This document shows positions 10,049-21,397 of a stretch of DNA of 64,000 nucleotides, one piece after another; position 1 is the stretch's first letter; every line of letters starts with the position of its first letter. The DNA is from Prunus persica (Eukaryota; Streptophyta; Magnoliopsida; Rosales; Rosaceae). Where the stretch lies: contig NC_034009.1 of assembly GCF_000346465.2 (NCBI RefSeq), positions 5,471,291 to 5,535,290 on the forward strand. The letters run 5' to 3'. The notes beneath the pieces were generated by a model. It was given only the letters and a program-made list of their open reading frames with translations, did no database searches and was not told the origin of the DNA. The translations under genes were made by a program, and so were the position numbers.

Positions 10049-11218
10049 CTAGCAGAGCCCAGTAAACAGGTGCGCAATCCAAAGCGCTTTTGGCATGGAC
10101 AAAGAGTAATCATATCCTGTAATGGTTTCATCCTCTAAATTGAAACGGCCTATTTTATTCTCTGCACAATGATCTATGTAATATATGGAATTGCGTTGGC
10201 ACCCAGGAAAGTTTGAAGCCAAAACTGAGATACCACAATTGTCACTCAGGAACATAACCTCATCTCCAAGACTTGTCAATTCAACATGCTGCACAGATCC
10301 ATCCCTCCCATTGAACACCAACTTGTAAACCATGAATCTCTCTTCCTTATGCAATCTTCGAACATGCAACAAGTCTCCCTTAGTTGATTCCACCAGATAA
10401 GCTTTATAAGCGGAACTTGCGAATCGACATTCTTGCGAGGTAAGAATCTTTGCTTTTATTGGCTTCCTACGGATATTAATGGAAAAAATGTCTCCCGACT
10501 CTGCAACTGCAAAGACTTGGCTTTTATGAAATATAACATCTCCTGTGTAATTTTCCCGGTGTGAATCCAATCTTTTCTTCTTCCTTTATTGAAAGCCAAC
10601 TCAGGTTCATGTTTGTAAAGTACTGCAACCATATAACTGTCTGGATTCAATGTGGGATCCTCAGATAAGATAACCTTCGGGAATAAGACCGCGGGGGAGT
10701 ACTTTCGGACGACATCATGCATATGGTGGTAACTGAAACTCAAGTGAGGGAGACGAATGGGCACCGCTGTTTTTCTGAAAGGGTTCACCAGAGTTATTAC
10801 AGTCGTAGTTCTTGGTTGCGCCAACAAAATAGGCTCTGGTAATACATCCATTGTGGCTAACCAGCCATGGCCATGGCACATACTACTCGTATTACAAAGC
10901 ACTGATAACTCAATGTCGGAGATTTTTCCTCCAGGAAAGCTGTATAGTTTCTAGCTTTCCTCCGAATGCTGTTGGAATCAGAAGCATGGGAAGAGGAAGC
11001 TCACGCCAACGTTGCGTTATGCGATTGTATTCTTTCGCAGCAACACGCCATTGCTTGCAAACGCCAGCAACCCGAATATGGTCAGAGGGTTCCCACAACT
11101 TATCCAGAATCAAAAAGAGAAGGGGAATACTTGCCCATTGATCTGACACTTGACTGCTACTAGTATTCTTATTATTCCTTGATCTTGTGAGAATGTGTAT
11201 GCATGGAACACAAGACAT
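10049..11218 (-). pseudogene. F-box/DUF295-type protein, frameshifted
   Basis: Three overlapping minus-strand frames together cover one protein. The first (11218-10910) has an F-box-like N-terminus with the order W-x-x-I-P, a run of Leu, then VCKQWRVAAKEY and the LPLPMLLIP block. The second (about 10945-10550) has CHGHGWLATMD and LVNPFRKTAVPIRLP. The third (10570-10049) has VFAVAESGDIFSINI and YYIDHCAENKIGRFNL. This is the architecture of plant F-box proteins with a DUF295/KIB-type beta-propeller, which normally serve as SCF ubiquitin-ligase adaptors. The frame changes once near 10950 and again near 10560, each compatible with a 1-bp indel. There are no convincing introns at those points. Sequencing error is possible, but two independent shifts favour a pseudogene. 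Confidence 0.8.
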
Positions 11219-12253
11219 GGCTGGCTAGCATTCAAACCTGGATTGTTTGGAGCTAGTGAGGGTTTCACTCCTGCAAGTGTGTGTAATTGTAATTGTATAG
11301 AATTTGATAATGGTAAAACCCCTTTATATACAGCACAAGACAAGCCCTTACCTAAGGCCAGAAGGAAAGGTATACGATAATTTGACCAAAAAACAAAAGA
11401 AAAAGGAAAGCTATACCAAGTCAATATATTATAGTTTTTTTTTTTGGTCAATAATATATTACCGGTTTAAAACTAAAGCTCCCTAATATAAATATATATA
11501 TATATATATATATATTTTAAAAGTAGCAACACAAAACCTCCCCAGCCCCAAAAATTTAAAACAAAACATCATAAAAATATCTTCATCCTAAAAATATGAA
11601 CAAGGTGTACGATAGTTGGTTCATGAAACTCATTTTTTTATTTCCTATTTTTAATTTATCTTCATCATAAAAATATAAATAAAGCGATATTTTTAATAAA
11701 TCTATATAGAAGGAGATCAAACTTGAGTGCAAATTGGTGGGCACACTTCCTTGGCTAACCCATATTTGCAGGGATTTTTTTTTCCTTTTACTATCATTCA
11801 ATGTTTTAAAAAGAGAAAATGAAAAAAGAAAAGGGAGACTTTGGAAAAGCCCAAAGGAGAGAGAAAATTTTTAAAAGAACCCAAAATAGACAAAATTGCC
11901 CTTATTTTTTTTTTGATTTCTTAAGGAATCCTTTACATTTGCATGCCTTTGGTTTGAAAGTTGAGAGGTTTTTCTGTCTTTTTTGAAAAAGCTTTGGCTT
12001 TTTCCAAAAATGAAAGTTTTTTTATGGGTAAAACCTAAATTTACTAAAAGAAAATGACAAGAAAAGGATGAAAGGAGGCAGCCAACCGTACCCTTACACG
12101 ATAACACCTCCTTCTCACCACGTGCCAGGCCACCGCACCGAACCTGAACCCCCAACTCAAGCAACCATCATCCCCTCCACCCTTCCGTAATATCTTCTCC
12201 TCTCTCTCTCTCTCTTTCTCTATCTCTCTCTACACACTTCTTTACAGTCCAAA
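11219..12253. other. AT-rich intergenic DNA and promoter of the next gene
   Basis: This stretch has no credible gene. It holds a (TA)n microsatellite at about 11487-11516. A pyrimidine-rich CT tract at about 12193-12232 lies just upstream of the ATG at 12254 and is a common plant 5'UTR/core-promoter feature. Confidence 0.55.
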
Positions 12254-13379
12254 ATGGCCCGCCTCCTCACTCAAACTCTGCAACTGCGCCACTCTCTCCT
12301 GCACCGCCCTCGGGTCCCGCCCTCCCTGACCCAGGCCCATCGGGCCCGATCGACCCGATCCGGCAAGGCCCAGTTGATTGAGATCGACCTTGACCCGTCC
12401 ACCTCGTCGTCGTCGTCGTCGTCATCGCCAGCGAATGATTCGGAGAAATTAATGCTAAAGAAGCTAGACGACATCGTTCAGACCATCCTCATCCAGAGGG
12501 CCACTCCCGATTGGCTCCCCTTCGTTCCCGGCTCCTCGTTCTGGGTCCCACCTCGACTCGCCCCTTTGAAAGTGACTGACTTGGTTGGCAAATTGGCTGA
12601 CCAACTCACAGATGAAGAGTCCCTCTCTGTTGCCACTGATCGAGGATGGCCTTGCTCTCAATTCTTCGTTCATGGTATGGGCTTTTTCTTTCTTGGTTTA
12701 TGTATTTAGAAAATATTTTTTCATTCAATTTTGTTTGATGGAATTGTGGGTAATCATAAGGAATTGAAAGGGGTTTTGTTTTGTGTGTGTGTGTGGGTAT
12801 GATAGAATTGTTGGTTTTTATAAATTGAAATGGAGTTTTTAGTTTTGTGGCAATTAAAGGGAGCTTTTGTTTCTGGGTACCCTCAATTTTATCTTCAATG
12901 GTAAACATAATTGGGACATGATGGAATGCTAAATGCTTTTTATATCCGTCGAGCCAGAGTTTGCATCCGAAACATTCAGTCTTCTACAGAAGAATGAAAG
13001 AAACTTGGTTTCATTCTGCTCAATTTATGAATTGTCTTAATTGATTATGGAGAATTGACTCCGGGAAGGGCATGAAACGACATCTGAATATGTACTTTTG
13101 AATACGTAAGATGAATGCTGCTTGCTTATTTTATCATGCGTCTTGCAGATTTTAAATGTAATGTATCTTTCAATCTACAAAAGCAGATTGCTATTTAATA
13201 GACCTTTTAGCTCTTAATGAGTCAATCTTTTGGTTACATGTTTCTTGGCTGCAGGGAGTGGATCTACAGAAACAAGGGAGGTGGATATGGAGGCAGAAGG
13301 ATCAGCAGAAGTAGAGGTGGAGGTGGAGGTAAAGGTTTTGACTGAGTCACAGAAGCCATCTCGCTGTGAGGATGATTAA
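12254..13379 (+). CDS. Small conserved plant protein, predicted organelle-targeted
   Basis: Two exons, 12254-12674 and 13255-13379, join in frame across a GT-AG intron to give 181 residues. The first about 30 residues (MARLLTQTLQLRHSLLHRP and on) are rich in Arg, Leu and Ser with no acidic residue, as in mitochondrial or plastid transit peptides. A poly-Ser run follows near residue 50. Then comes a conserved-looking core (LMLKKLDDIVQTILIQRA, TPDWLPFVPGSSFWVPP, a predicted helix and RGWPCSQFFVHG). The C-terminus, from exon 2, is acidic and low-complexity (EVEVEVEV). I recognise the core as a plant-specific uncharacterised type and assign no function. The start is the first ATG after the CT-rich leader. 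Confidence 0.78.
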
Positions 13380-15232
13380 GGATTGCTCATCTCTCTAGCA
13401 GCCTGGTTGCTTGGGTGAGTTCCCTTACTTTCGACAAGCACCACTGCTGTTTTTCACACATGTTATGACCGAAATAGTTGTTATTGGATCTTAGGAGATG
13501 GATTTAACTTGTTTAGGTTTAGACCGTTGGATTTTGGTGGTAAATCCACTTGTTTGCATTGATGTATTGTAATTATTATCTTCTGCATTTATATTATTGT
13601 GTTCTATAGTTGTATAGTTCGGAATAATAACATCCAACAACAAAAGGGAGTGAAATATTAAATGGTGGGAATGTTGTATGTATACACATGGTCATAGCTT
13701 GATTCCTCAGAGAAAATTATCTTTGTGTATAGAGTCTCGTTGTATATTCATGTGTATCATCTTGTGCCTTATTTTTCTCTTCTATTTTAGATTTGAATTT
13801 CTATATCTACATGCTTGCCACAATTTTCCCAGTTCGGAGGGTCTGTGTCCGCGAACAGCTCTTTCTAACCTTTTCAGGGTTGAAACTGGCAAGCTCGCTT
13901 AGCTTTGTTAAGTATCTAAAAGCTTAAGAAAAGGAAAATTTGGGCTGTAAAGAGCCTAGCATACTAAGGGAAATCTTTATCTACGCTCATACTTTGTGAC
14001 TTTGGTCAATGTTTACTTTGCCACCTAAGAAAAATGTCTGTTGTACCCCTTGAAATTTCAAAAAGTTGAAATGTGATGCTTGACATCAATTTTATCCAAT
14101 TTCATCACATTTGGTAATGTGACGCACACACTACCCTTTCTTGAGGGTGCTCTCATAATCTCCTCTCTTATTTGTCTCTCCTCTCTCTCCTTTGTCTCCT
14201 CCAACTATTCTCTGAACAAACATTTCGATCTGAATGCTTTCTCGTAGGTGAGGAAATTCCGTTTGCAGAATCCTCCTTTCTCTCTCGCTTTTCTTTCTGT
14301 CAAACCTCTGCAAATTCGGTTTGCATGTATCTGCTTTGTTCGGGGATGGTTTGCATCAACTGTAGATTCTTAATTTTGCACTTGCTAGATGAAATTTCCT
14401 GCATGTAGACTGTGATAGTCTTTAGAATCATGAATAGGTTTTTACTTGAAATGGATTACACTCGTGCGTCTTAACTGAGTAATGGAAAATTTTAGGTCTA
14501 GCAATAGCTGAATTGGAATTCTGACATCCTGGTTATGTATCTGGGGCGTAAAAGTCGAGGAAGATCATTGGAAGTTCACTTCAATCTCAATTTGGTTGTA
14601 TTGTGGAGATAAGATCAATCTTCTACCTTGTGCTTCTGATTCAGAGTATGCAGAAGTGAAGAAGCTTATCATCTAGGTTGTTCAGCTGTTCTGGAGTTGA
14701 TACAAGTGGGGCCAGAGCGGGGCTCAAGGGTGTCTTGGGGTTTGGGTGGTGGAGAAGGTTGTGGAGGAGGGATGATATAGTGTCATATGAAATTGGTGTT
14801 TTGAAATGGAGAGAATGTTGTAGTGAGGATGTTTTATTCTCTTGTATGAATAAATTCGTCTTGCATAAGTTGAAGCATGAATTTGAGGGGGTTTGGATGA
14901 GTTTGTGCATGGTATGGATGGCTTTAAAGTATTGTGAAAGTTAATTTCAAGGGGATATTTATGTTCGGAAAATAAAGAAAATGATAATTTTTATTTGCAT
15001 TTTCTTTTTCCAAGATTTAAACTCTTTTTTTGTTGGATAATGACACCGAGATTTACACTTGAATTGAATACCCGGTATATTAGTTAGGCGGCCTATTAAT
15101 TATGTGCTATTTTGCGTTGAGATAAGGGCAACAAGAAATTCTTGCTTTTTTCTCCTTTTTTGAAGAAAAATTTCTTTAGTGGAATGCTTTATGCTCATCA
15201 AAGGTTACAATCAATCAATGGTAATAATGTTA
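13380..15232. other. Intergenic, no firm gene
   Basis: The 3'UTR of the preceding gene probably ends within the first few hundred bases. Short open frames at 14641-14944 exist on both strands (88-89 residues), but neither shows a recognisable motif or splice partner, so I do not call them genes. Confidence 0.45.
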
Positions 15233-15497
15233 GAGCATACACACAATGATGCTCTCTATTTCTTAGTTAAAATTTAGCTAAAAATATAAGAATGCTATTT
15301 TAGGTGCTCTTTAAAAAATTTCAACTCCAACCAGGGAGTCACTAAGAGTTCTTTCTCTCTCCTCAGATTTAGTAGCTCCTAGAGGACTTCCTATTTTAGG
15401 AGGTGGATAAAGAGCATGGTTGGAGTTGTATTTTTTACGATTCCTCCTTAAAATTTGTCTAAGGAGGTGATTTAGGGAGCCCATTGTGGATGTTCCA
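15233..15497. mobile_element. Tourist-like MITE (monomer)
   Basis: The block starts GAGCATACACACAATG and ends CATTGTGGATGTTC, which are imperfect inverted ends. Its interior (TCTCTATTTCTTAGTTAAA, CTCCTAGAGGACTTCCTATT, AAGGAGGTGATTTAGGGAG) matches each half of the dimeric element at 49312-50078. A TTA lies directly at the left end, but the right flank reads CAT, so the target duplication is not intact here. It is non-coding and about 265 bp long. Confidence 0.72.
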
Positions 15498-17135
15498 TAG
15501 TAGATTTCATCTTATCTTGGTGGAGAGAAGTTAAAATCACTTCAAAAGATGACCTAATATTTTCATCTAGGTGTCCATTTCTGTACAAATCTTTTGGAGA
15601 GAAATTTCTCAAGCCACCTTACACCGCTTGGTGCGCGGAAAGGATTCATTTCTCATATTTAATAATACTGAGAAAGTAATGAGGAAATACTATTTTATTT
15701 AATTTTTCATGTTTGGTTCGTATAAAAATATAAAATAAAAAAATAAAAAATTTTCAATTATACCAAATAAAATAAAGAAAGAATCTATTTAATATTATAT
15801 TGTAATTTTAAATTGTGAATGGAACGAAATGGTCCTTAAAAATTTGCATAACTGATGTTATGGCGTTGTGGAAAATTCAAAGTAAAATGGAGACCCCTAT
15901 TAACACAATGCATTGTTAAAATTCACCTTTTGAAGTGGAAGTCCATTAGCAACGTTGGTTATCAATTCAAATTGTGTAGGTAAATCACTAAACTTAGCCT
16001 TCGAAGAGGGCCGGGATGAGCCAGCAGGCTAGTTTGAACTTCCTACCGATCTAATTTTATCATGTGAAATAACTCAACAAATTTATTTATTTTTAACTAT
16101 TTATGCATATGAAATCACAGTAATATATTAAATTGATTAATTATATTTTGCACCATAAAGTAAAAAGCAAGGAAGAGGGTTCCTATGGGCAGGTGCTTAG
16201 AACGAGTCCTAGAATGCGTTTAAAGTGCGTATGGCACTTATTTATCGGATTATGGTAACGCTTTTTGTAGCTGTGGCGGCCTATCTACCGCCATTTTTCT
16301 TTGGTATTTTTTGCTACAGTTTCTTATCCGGTGGTTCTGGTCTTGTGTTGGCGGCGTTGCTGATTGGTTATGGGTGTTGTCGCATTTCTCATTTCCTTGT
16401 TTTATATTTTTTTATTGTTGTTTTTGTTTGAACTCGTCTGTGAGGTCTAACTGCTGCTACCTAATTTTTTGTGTCGTACTTTTGAGCTTTTGGCTTTGTT
16501 TGTAATCTGTTTCCTCTAGGTTTATTTAATGAGATCAGAAATCGACCAAATAAAATTGTAATAGAATATATAGAATAATGGCGTACCTCTTTATTCCACT
16601 TGAGTTGGGTATTATTTTGACCTTTTATAAGCATTCGAGTTGATCATGTATGCCTTGTTACATGACATGAAAGATGTTTGTGTTTGTTCATGGCCATATA
16701 TACATGCTTTGCATTGGTATGCCTTAACTTTCAAGTCCCGCTAATCGCATATTCTCATTCATCTGTAATCGTATAAAAATATGATATGCCTAACATTGCT
16801 CTTTTTACTTTCACACTCATAATTTTTTTTTTTTTAATTAACAATATAGATGTGATTTGAATTCTTAAAAAAAATATCACTAAATCAATAGTCACGAATA
16901 AATATATGCAGAAGAATAGAGAAAAAAAGTTGGTCTCTTTACTCAAAATGAAGATTCGAAGTTCCCAACTTATATCATGGCTGACTTGGCACAACCTTAT
17001 TGGTGAACTTCACGTAATAAGCACAATCCCACTCTCGTCATGGTTTTATTATAAAGAGCAGAGCACAGAGAGAGAGAGACACACAGAGACACAGAGACAC
17101 AGACACCGAGAGGAGAGGCAGATCAGACTTTATAA
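15498..17135. other. Intergenic and promoter/5'UTR of the next gene
   Basis: The first part is AT-rich with no credible gene. A short hydrophobic frame at 16225-16431 lacks any supporting context. At 17060-17110 a GA/CA-rich leader (GAGAGAGAGACACACAGAG) precedes the ATG at 17136 and is probably 5'UTR. Confidence 0.45.
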
Positions 17136-20100
17136 ATGGCCGAAGAACCCAAAACGTGGTCGTCCAGCTCGCAACCTTCTTCTACGTCTAAATCGGCCGA
17201 AGAAATTCTCCAGAAACCTCAGGTTCTCATTTCCCAATCCGAGTTTCCTCATGTTACAAACAATTTTCAATCCTAGGGTTACTTATGTTTCCATAAAAAG
17301 AAAAGGCATACAAATTGGTGTTTTAAAGGTTCAATTCAATCTCGGCCTTTGATTTCTTAGCATGTTGCAAATTTGCAATTCTCTTACATGAATTGTTTGC
17401 TAATTTACGCTGTTTATTCGGTGTATATAGAAACACGCAGAGCTTGTGTAGTGTTCTTGTGCTTATGTATCGAAATCGCTGCATAGGTCTTTAAGGATTG
17501 AGAAAAATTGGGTTCCCAAATAGGGATCTTATTGGCAATTTTTTATTTTTTATTTTTTTGGGGCCAAATGTTGACAAATAGCTTGAATTTGCATTTCTGT
17601 GGGTAGTTAGGACATTACAAAAGTATGGTTCTTGGGGACGGGTGGGGGTATGGGGTTCTACTCTAATTATGAAAACATTAGAATATTCCATCGTTTTTTT
17701 GTTCATTTGTTATGTGCTAAATACAAGGATTTTACAGGTTCCTGTACATATAGGAATTGGAAGTACTGCTTTCGGAGTTTTCCTGAATTCTTTTTTTATT
17801 TAGAATTTTGTTGCACATAATGCATCTTTTATTATGGTCCTGTTCAGTAGTTGAAATAATTTCTTCGCCTTTACTCACCCATGTACTCTGGAGACTCTAT
17901 TTGTAGTTTCCAATTGTTGATTATATGAGTTTGCAACTCGTGCATGTCAAAGTTGGCTTGTATCTACTTTCATTTTAACCTTATTTTCTGGCTTGCATGA
18001 ACAACGGAGCTCTGATTCTTTGAAGAAAAGAAAGTTTCCTTTCCTTTTGTTGTCGAGTAGTTACACGTAGGCTCGAGAGAAATGGCACAAAATTTATGCT
18101 TCGTTTTTCGGAACATTAAACCATTGAATTTCAGAAGTTCTTTATATCGAAAGCTAATATAGTATTTTTAGAAATGGAGTGATGGTGGAACGATGATCCA
18201 CATTTCCTGATAGCATCATTTGTTTGCAGTTGAAAGCCTAGCATGGAGCATAATTCATAGTTAAGTGGAAGCATAAACAAGTGTGTAAACATGTAGTAAG
18301 GCAACTATAATTTGTACTGCTATAAAAAAGAAAACATCATGATGAGAATATCACTACCACTAAAATTTATTTTGTATTCCATATCAATAGTATGGTTAAT
18401 GGATGTAGGGCCACCATTTATCTAGATGACAGGATTTGTTTAAGCTGCCATCTCATCCTTTTGCCTCCTTTTTATTTGAAAAGAATGCTTTCCTCACCTT
18501 ATTGAAGCTATAACTTTCTCTTTGTGGTATCAGTTACTATTAAAAACATACTGTTTCTTTTTATCAATAGTGGTGGAATGCATAAGCAGTAATAATGTGT
18601 AAAGAGAGGACAGAGTAGTGAGCATGTTTTCTACATTTTCCTACTGGTTATTCCTGTGCTGTGGAAAAGTTTGTGCCACTACTTCATATTCTTAATAAAA
18701 TTGTTTTTTGAGAAATATTGAGGCAATTGTATAGTAACGGTATGTGGAAGCTTCCTGATGAAAAGAAAGTAATGCAGACTAAAGCTTGTGAATGTTTTAA
18801 TTGTAGTTTAAAGCAATACTATGTGCATATCTTGCATTAATTTGGTGGTTCTGGTTCCTTTTCTAATTCACTTTATGACTTCTTTTTCAGGTTCCACCAC
18901 TTGCTGGGCTTCCATCTTTCCCAAATGGTGATTTTCAGATGTTACCAATCATGTACCCACTTCTTGTTCCTGGGTTAAATCCTTTACAAGATCAGGAGCA
19001 GATGAATCGTGGAGCAGGCATATATGCTGTTCCTGTTCACCCATTTATGGGGCCAGTTACAGGAGTTTCATCTAACACTCTGATTCCGCTTACCTACAAC
19101 ATACCCACGTAAGTATGTCAATGGTGCTCTTAAGTTTCTTCCATTGTGACATAATTTCCTTATCTGAAATTGTTTATTCTTAACAATCGTAATCATCATT
19201 AAGCATGAATGTATTGATGCCACAGAACTAGAGCAAGTCCAGAGGTTGGCACTGTAGGGGAGCAGCAAGGCCAAGAGGGAGAACAACAACAACAGCAGCA
19301 GCAACGTCAACAGCAACAGCCTGCACATCAGAGACAAGTGGTTGTGAGGAGATTTCAAATTGCATTTCAGCTTGATGTGTTGCTTATTGTGAAGCTTGCG
19401 GCTGTAATATTTCTATTCAATCAAGAAGGGTCTAGACAAAGGCTTGTTGTCCTTGTGATTGTCGCTTCAATTGTCTACTTGTAAGTAACTAAACGTAGTA
19501 CCATTTTCAATATCAGGACAATGCTGGTGTTTCATTATTAATGTAAGATATGATGAATTTGGCGATTTTTTTATAAGGAAAAGTAAAGTTAGGTTCTTCA
19601 GTAGTCGACTTTAATTTTACTAAATTAATATATGTGAAGTTTCAGAGATGAAAGCTGGATTTTGATGATGTTAGATATTGCAGATATCAAACTGGCTCAC
19701 TCACACCATTAGTACGATGGCTCTCTCAAGGCATGCATAGGGCAGCTGTGCCTCCTCATCCCCCAAGGCCTGTAGCCAGGGCCGGAAATGTTCCTCCTGC
19801 TGCAAGGCAGGGTGTTGACAATGCTGCTTTGGCAGGTAATTTTGTTTGTTACTGTCTGTACATGCTGAGTGTCACATGTCTTTTGGAAAAAAAAAAATCG
19901 CATATTCCAATTCACATCTAGTTTCATTTATCTAAGACTGCTATCGGAACCTAGGTTGCAAAATTCTTGTAGGGACTATTGTCATTAGGTGATTTGTACA
20001 TGTCTGATAATATTGATTGTTACTGTCTTGCACTACTTGAAATAGAACTCTTTTGGTGAGATATGCTGGAGTTTTCCTTAGGGGAGGTGTAAAAAAGAAC

Positions 20101-20459
20101 TATAGTGTAGTGCGGTCTGTGTGACATAATTGGTGGACACATTGCTAGGGTAAAAGGCCTCAGGGACGTTGTGTATTTCTTGTTACTGAATGCCAATGGA
20201 CCATGTCATGCTCCACTGTTCATTTATGACATGATTTTCTTCTACTAACAGTTAAAAATATGTGGCAGACGGACAGCCGGGAGCCGAGAATGAGAATCAG
20301 CCTGCAGATGATGGAAATCAGGCGGTTGAAAATGAGAATGTGCCAGCAGCTGATGGAGCCAATGGTGGTAACCGCTGGTGGGGAATTGTTAAAGAGATTC
20401 AGATGATTGTTTTCGGCTTCATCACTTCACTTCTCCCAGGTTTTCATAATATAGAGTAG
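17136..20459 (+). CDS. Predicted ER transmembrane protein, HERPUD-like (tentative)
   Basis: Five exons (17136-17222, 18891-19108, 19226-19480, 19684-19835, 20269-20459) join in frame to 300 residues. The N-terminus is Ser-rich and followed by a Pro/Leu-rich segment (LPIMYPLLVPGLNPLQ). A Gln-rich tract lies near residues 120-137, with basic RRFQIAFQLD after it. Two hydrophobic segments (VLLIVKLAAVIFLF and LVVLVIVASIVYLY) form a membrane hairpin near residues 155-195. An Asp/Glu/Asn-rich stretch leads to a final amphipathic or membrane segment (IQMIVFGFITSLLPGF). The layout resembles the C-terminal part of HERPUD proteins, which act in ER-associated degradation, but no ubiquitin-like domain is seen, so this assignment is an inference. 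The first donor (CAG|GTTCTC) is weak and the first intron long (1668 bp), so exon 1 is the least certain. Confidence 0.78.
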
Positions 20460-21397
20460 TAGATCATATGCGGCGAAGGATGGCAACTCTTCTTATATAT
20501 ATATATATAAGAAAGTAGATGTATTTGTAACAGATATTGTAATTTTCCTTCTCTTATCGGTGGGAGTGCTTTTCAGTTCTCCTTCCAAACTGTATGAATT
20601 ACGTCTGCAGTTGCTTAACCTTTCAGCCGCCTTCAGGTGCTCTTGTATTTTCTTTGTACATCGATTTTACTAATTCCGCACTTTCCATTTCGTGGGTATT
20701 AAAATTATTGGGAATATGTCAACCTTAAACACAACAAAATGAATTCCAAAGCTAAATATTCTTCCAGTCCTCTCTTCCATTTTGCATCCCAAAATAGGCT
20801 TTTCAAACTAGCGAACTCAGAAAAAATCGATCTGCTACGAAATTAAATGAGGGAAAACTAAAAACAGAGAAGCTGCAAATAGATGTTCTTATTGATTAAA
20901 TGCGAGAATTCCACCACTATTATTCCACAGCCATGCTCAAAGACAGTTTGATTCTGCTATCTTTGGCAAGCTCGTTACCAACTTCTCCACAGTTCAACTC
21001 GCAATTTCTTGCATAAATTTTTCCCGGATTCAGCATCTCCACTAGGTTTTCTGAGGCTGGAGTAAAGAGACACGTTTGCTTCTTTTCGTTATCCTTTTTC
21101 TTTGGCTTTAACACAAAATTCCTTTAATTTTGTGAAATATAATCACTCCACTAACGCATATCTCTGTGTGATGAGAAGCCAATGTGTAGCCAAAATTCAC
21201 TGAAATTACTCTCCTTATAATACATTTAAATTCATAAAATTATTACAGAAACTCATATTTACACATCTGTCTCTGCCACTGCCGAAACTCAGGTTACCAA
21301 AAGAGAAAAAATGTGGATAAAACTAGATTTATTTTGGCACTAGATGAATAGATTAATTACAAAATGTATATACAGGTATCTATAAATAATGCACACC
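20460..21397. other. Convergent 3' region between two genes
   Basis: This stretch holds the 3'UTR of the 17136-20459 gene and, on the other strand, that of the TBC gene. A short (TA)n run at 20497-20510 lies in the first UTR. A 64-residue minus-strand frame at 20920-21114 looks protein-like (EMLNPGKIYARNCELN, then ELAKDSRIKLS) and could be a terminal exon fragment. I find no partner exons and do not recognise it. Confidence 0.4.

Noticed and set aside
16225..16505. Hydrophobic small open frames (64-68 residues)
   Set aside because: Two overlapping frames, both hydrophobic through T-rich composition; no start context or splice partner.
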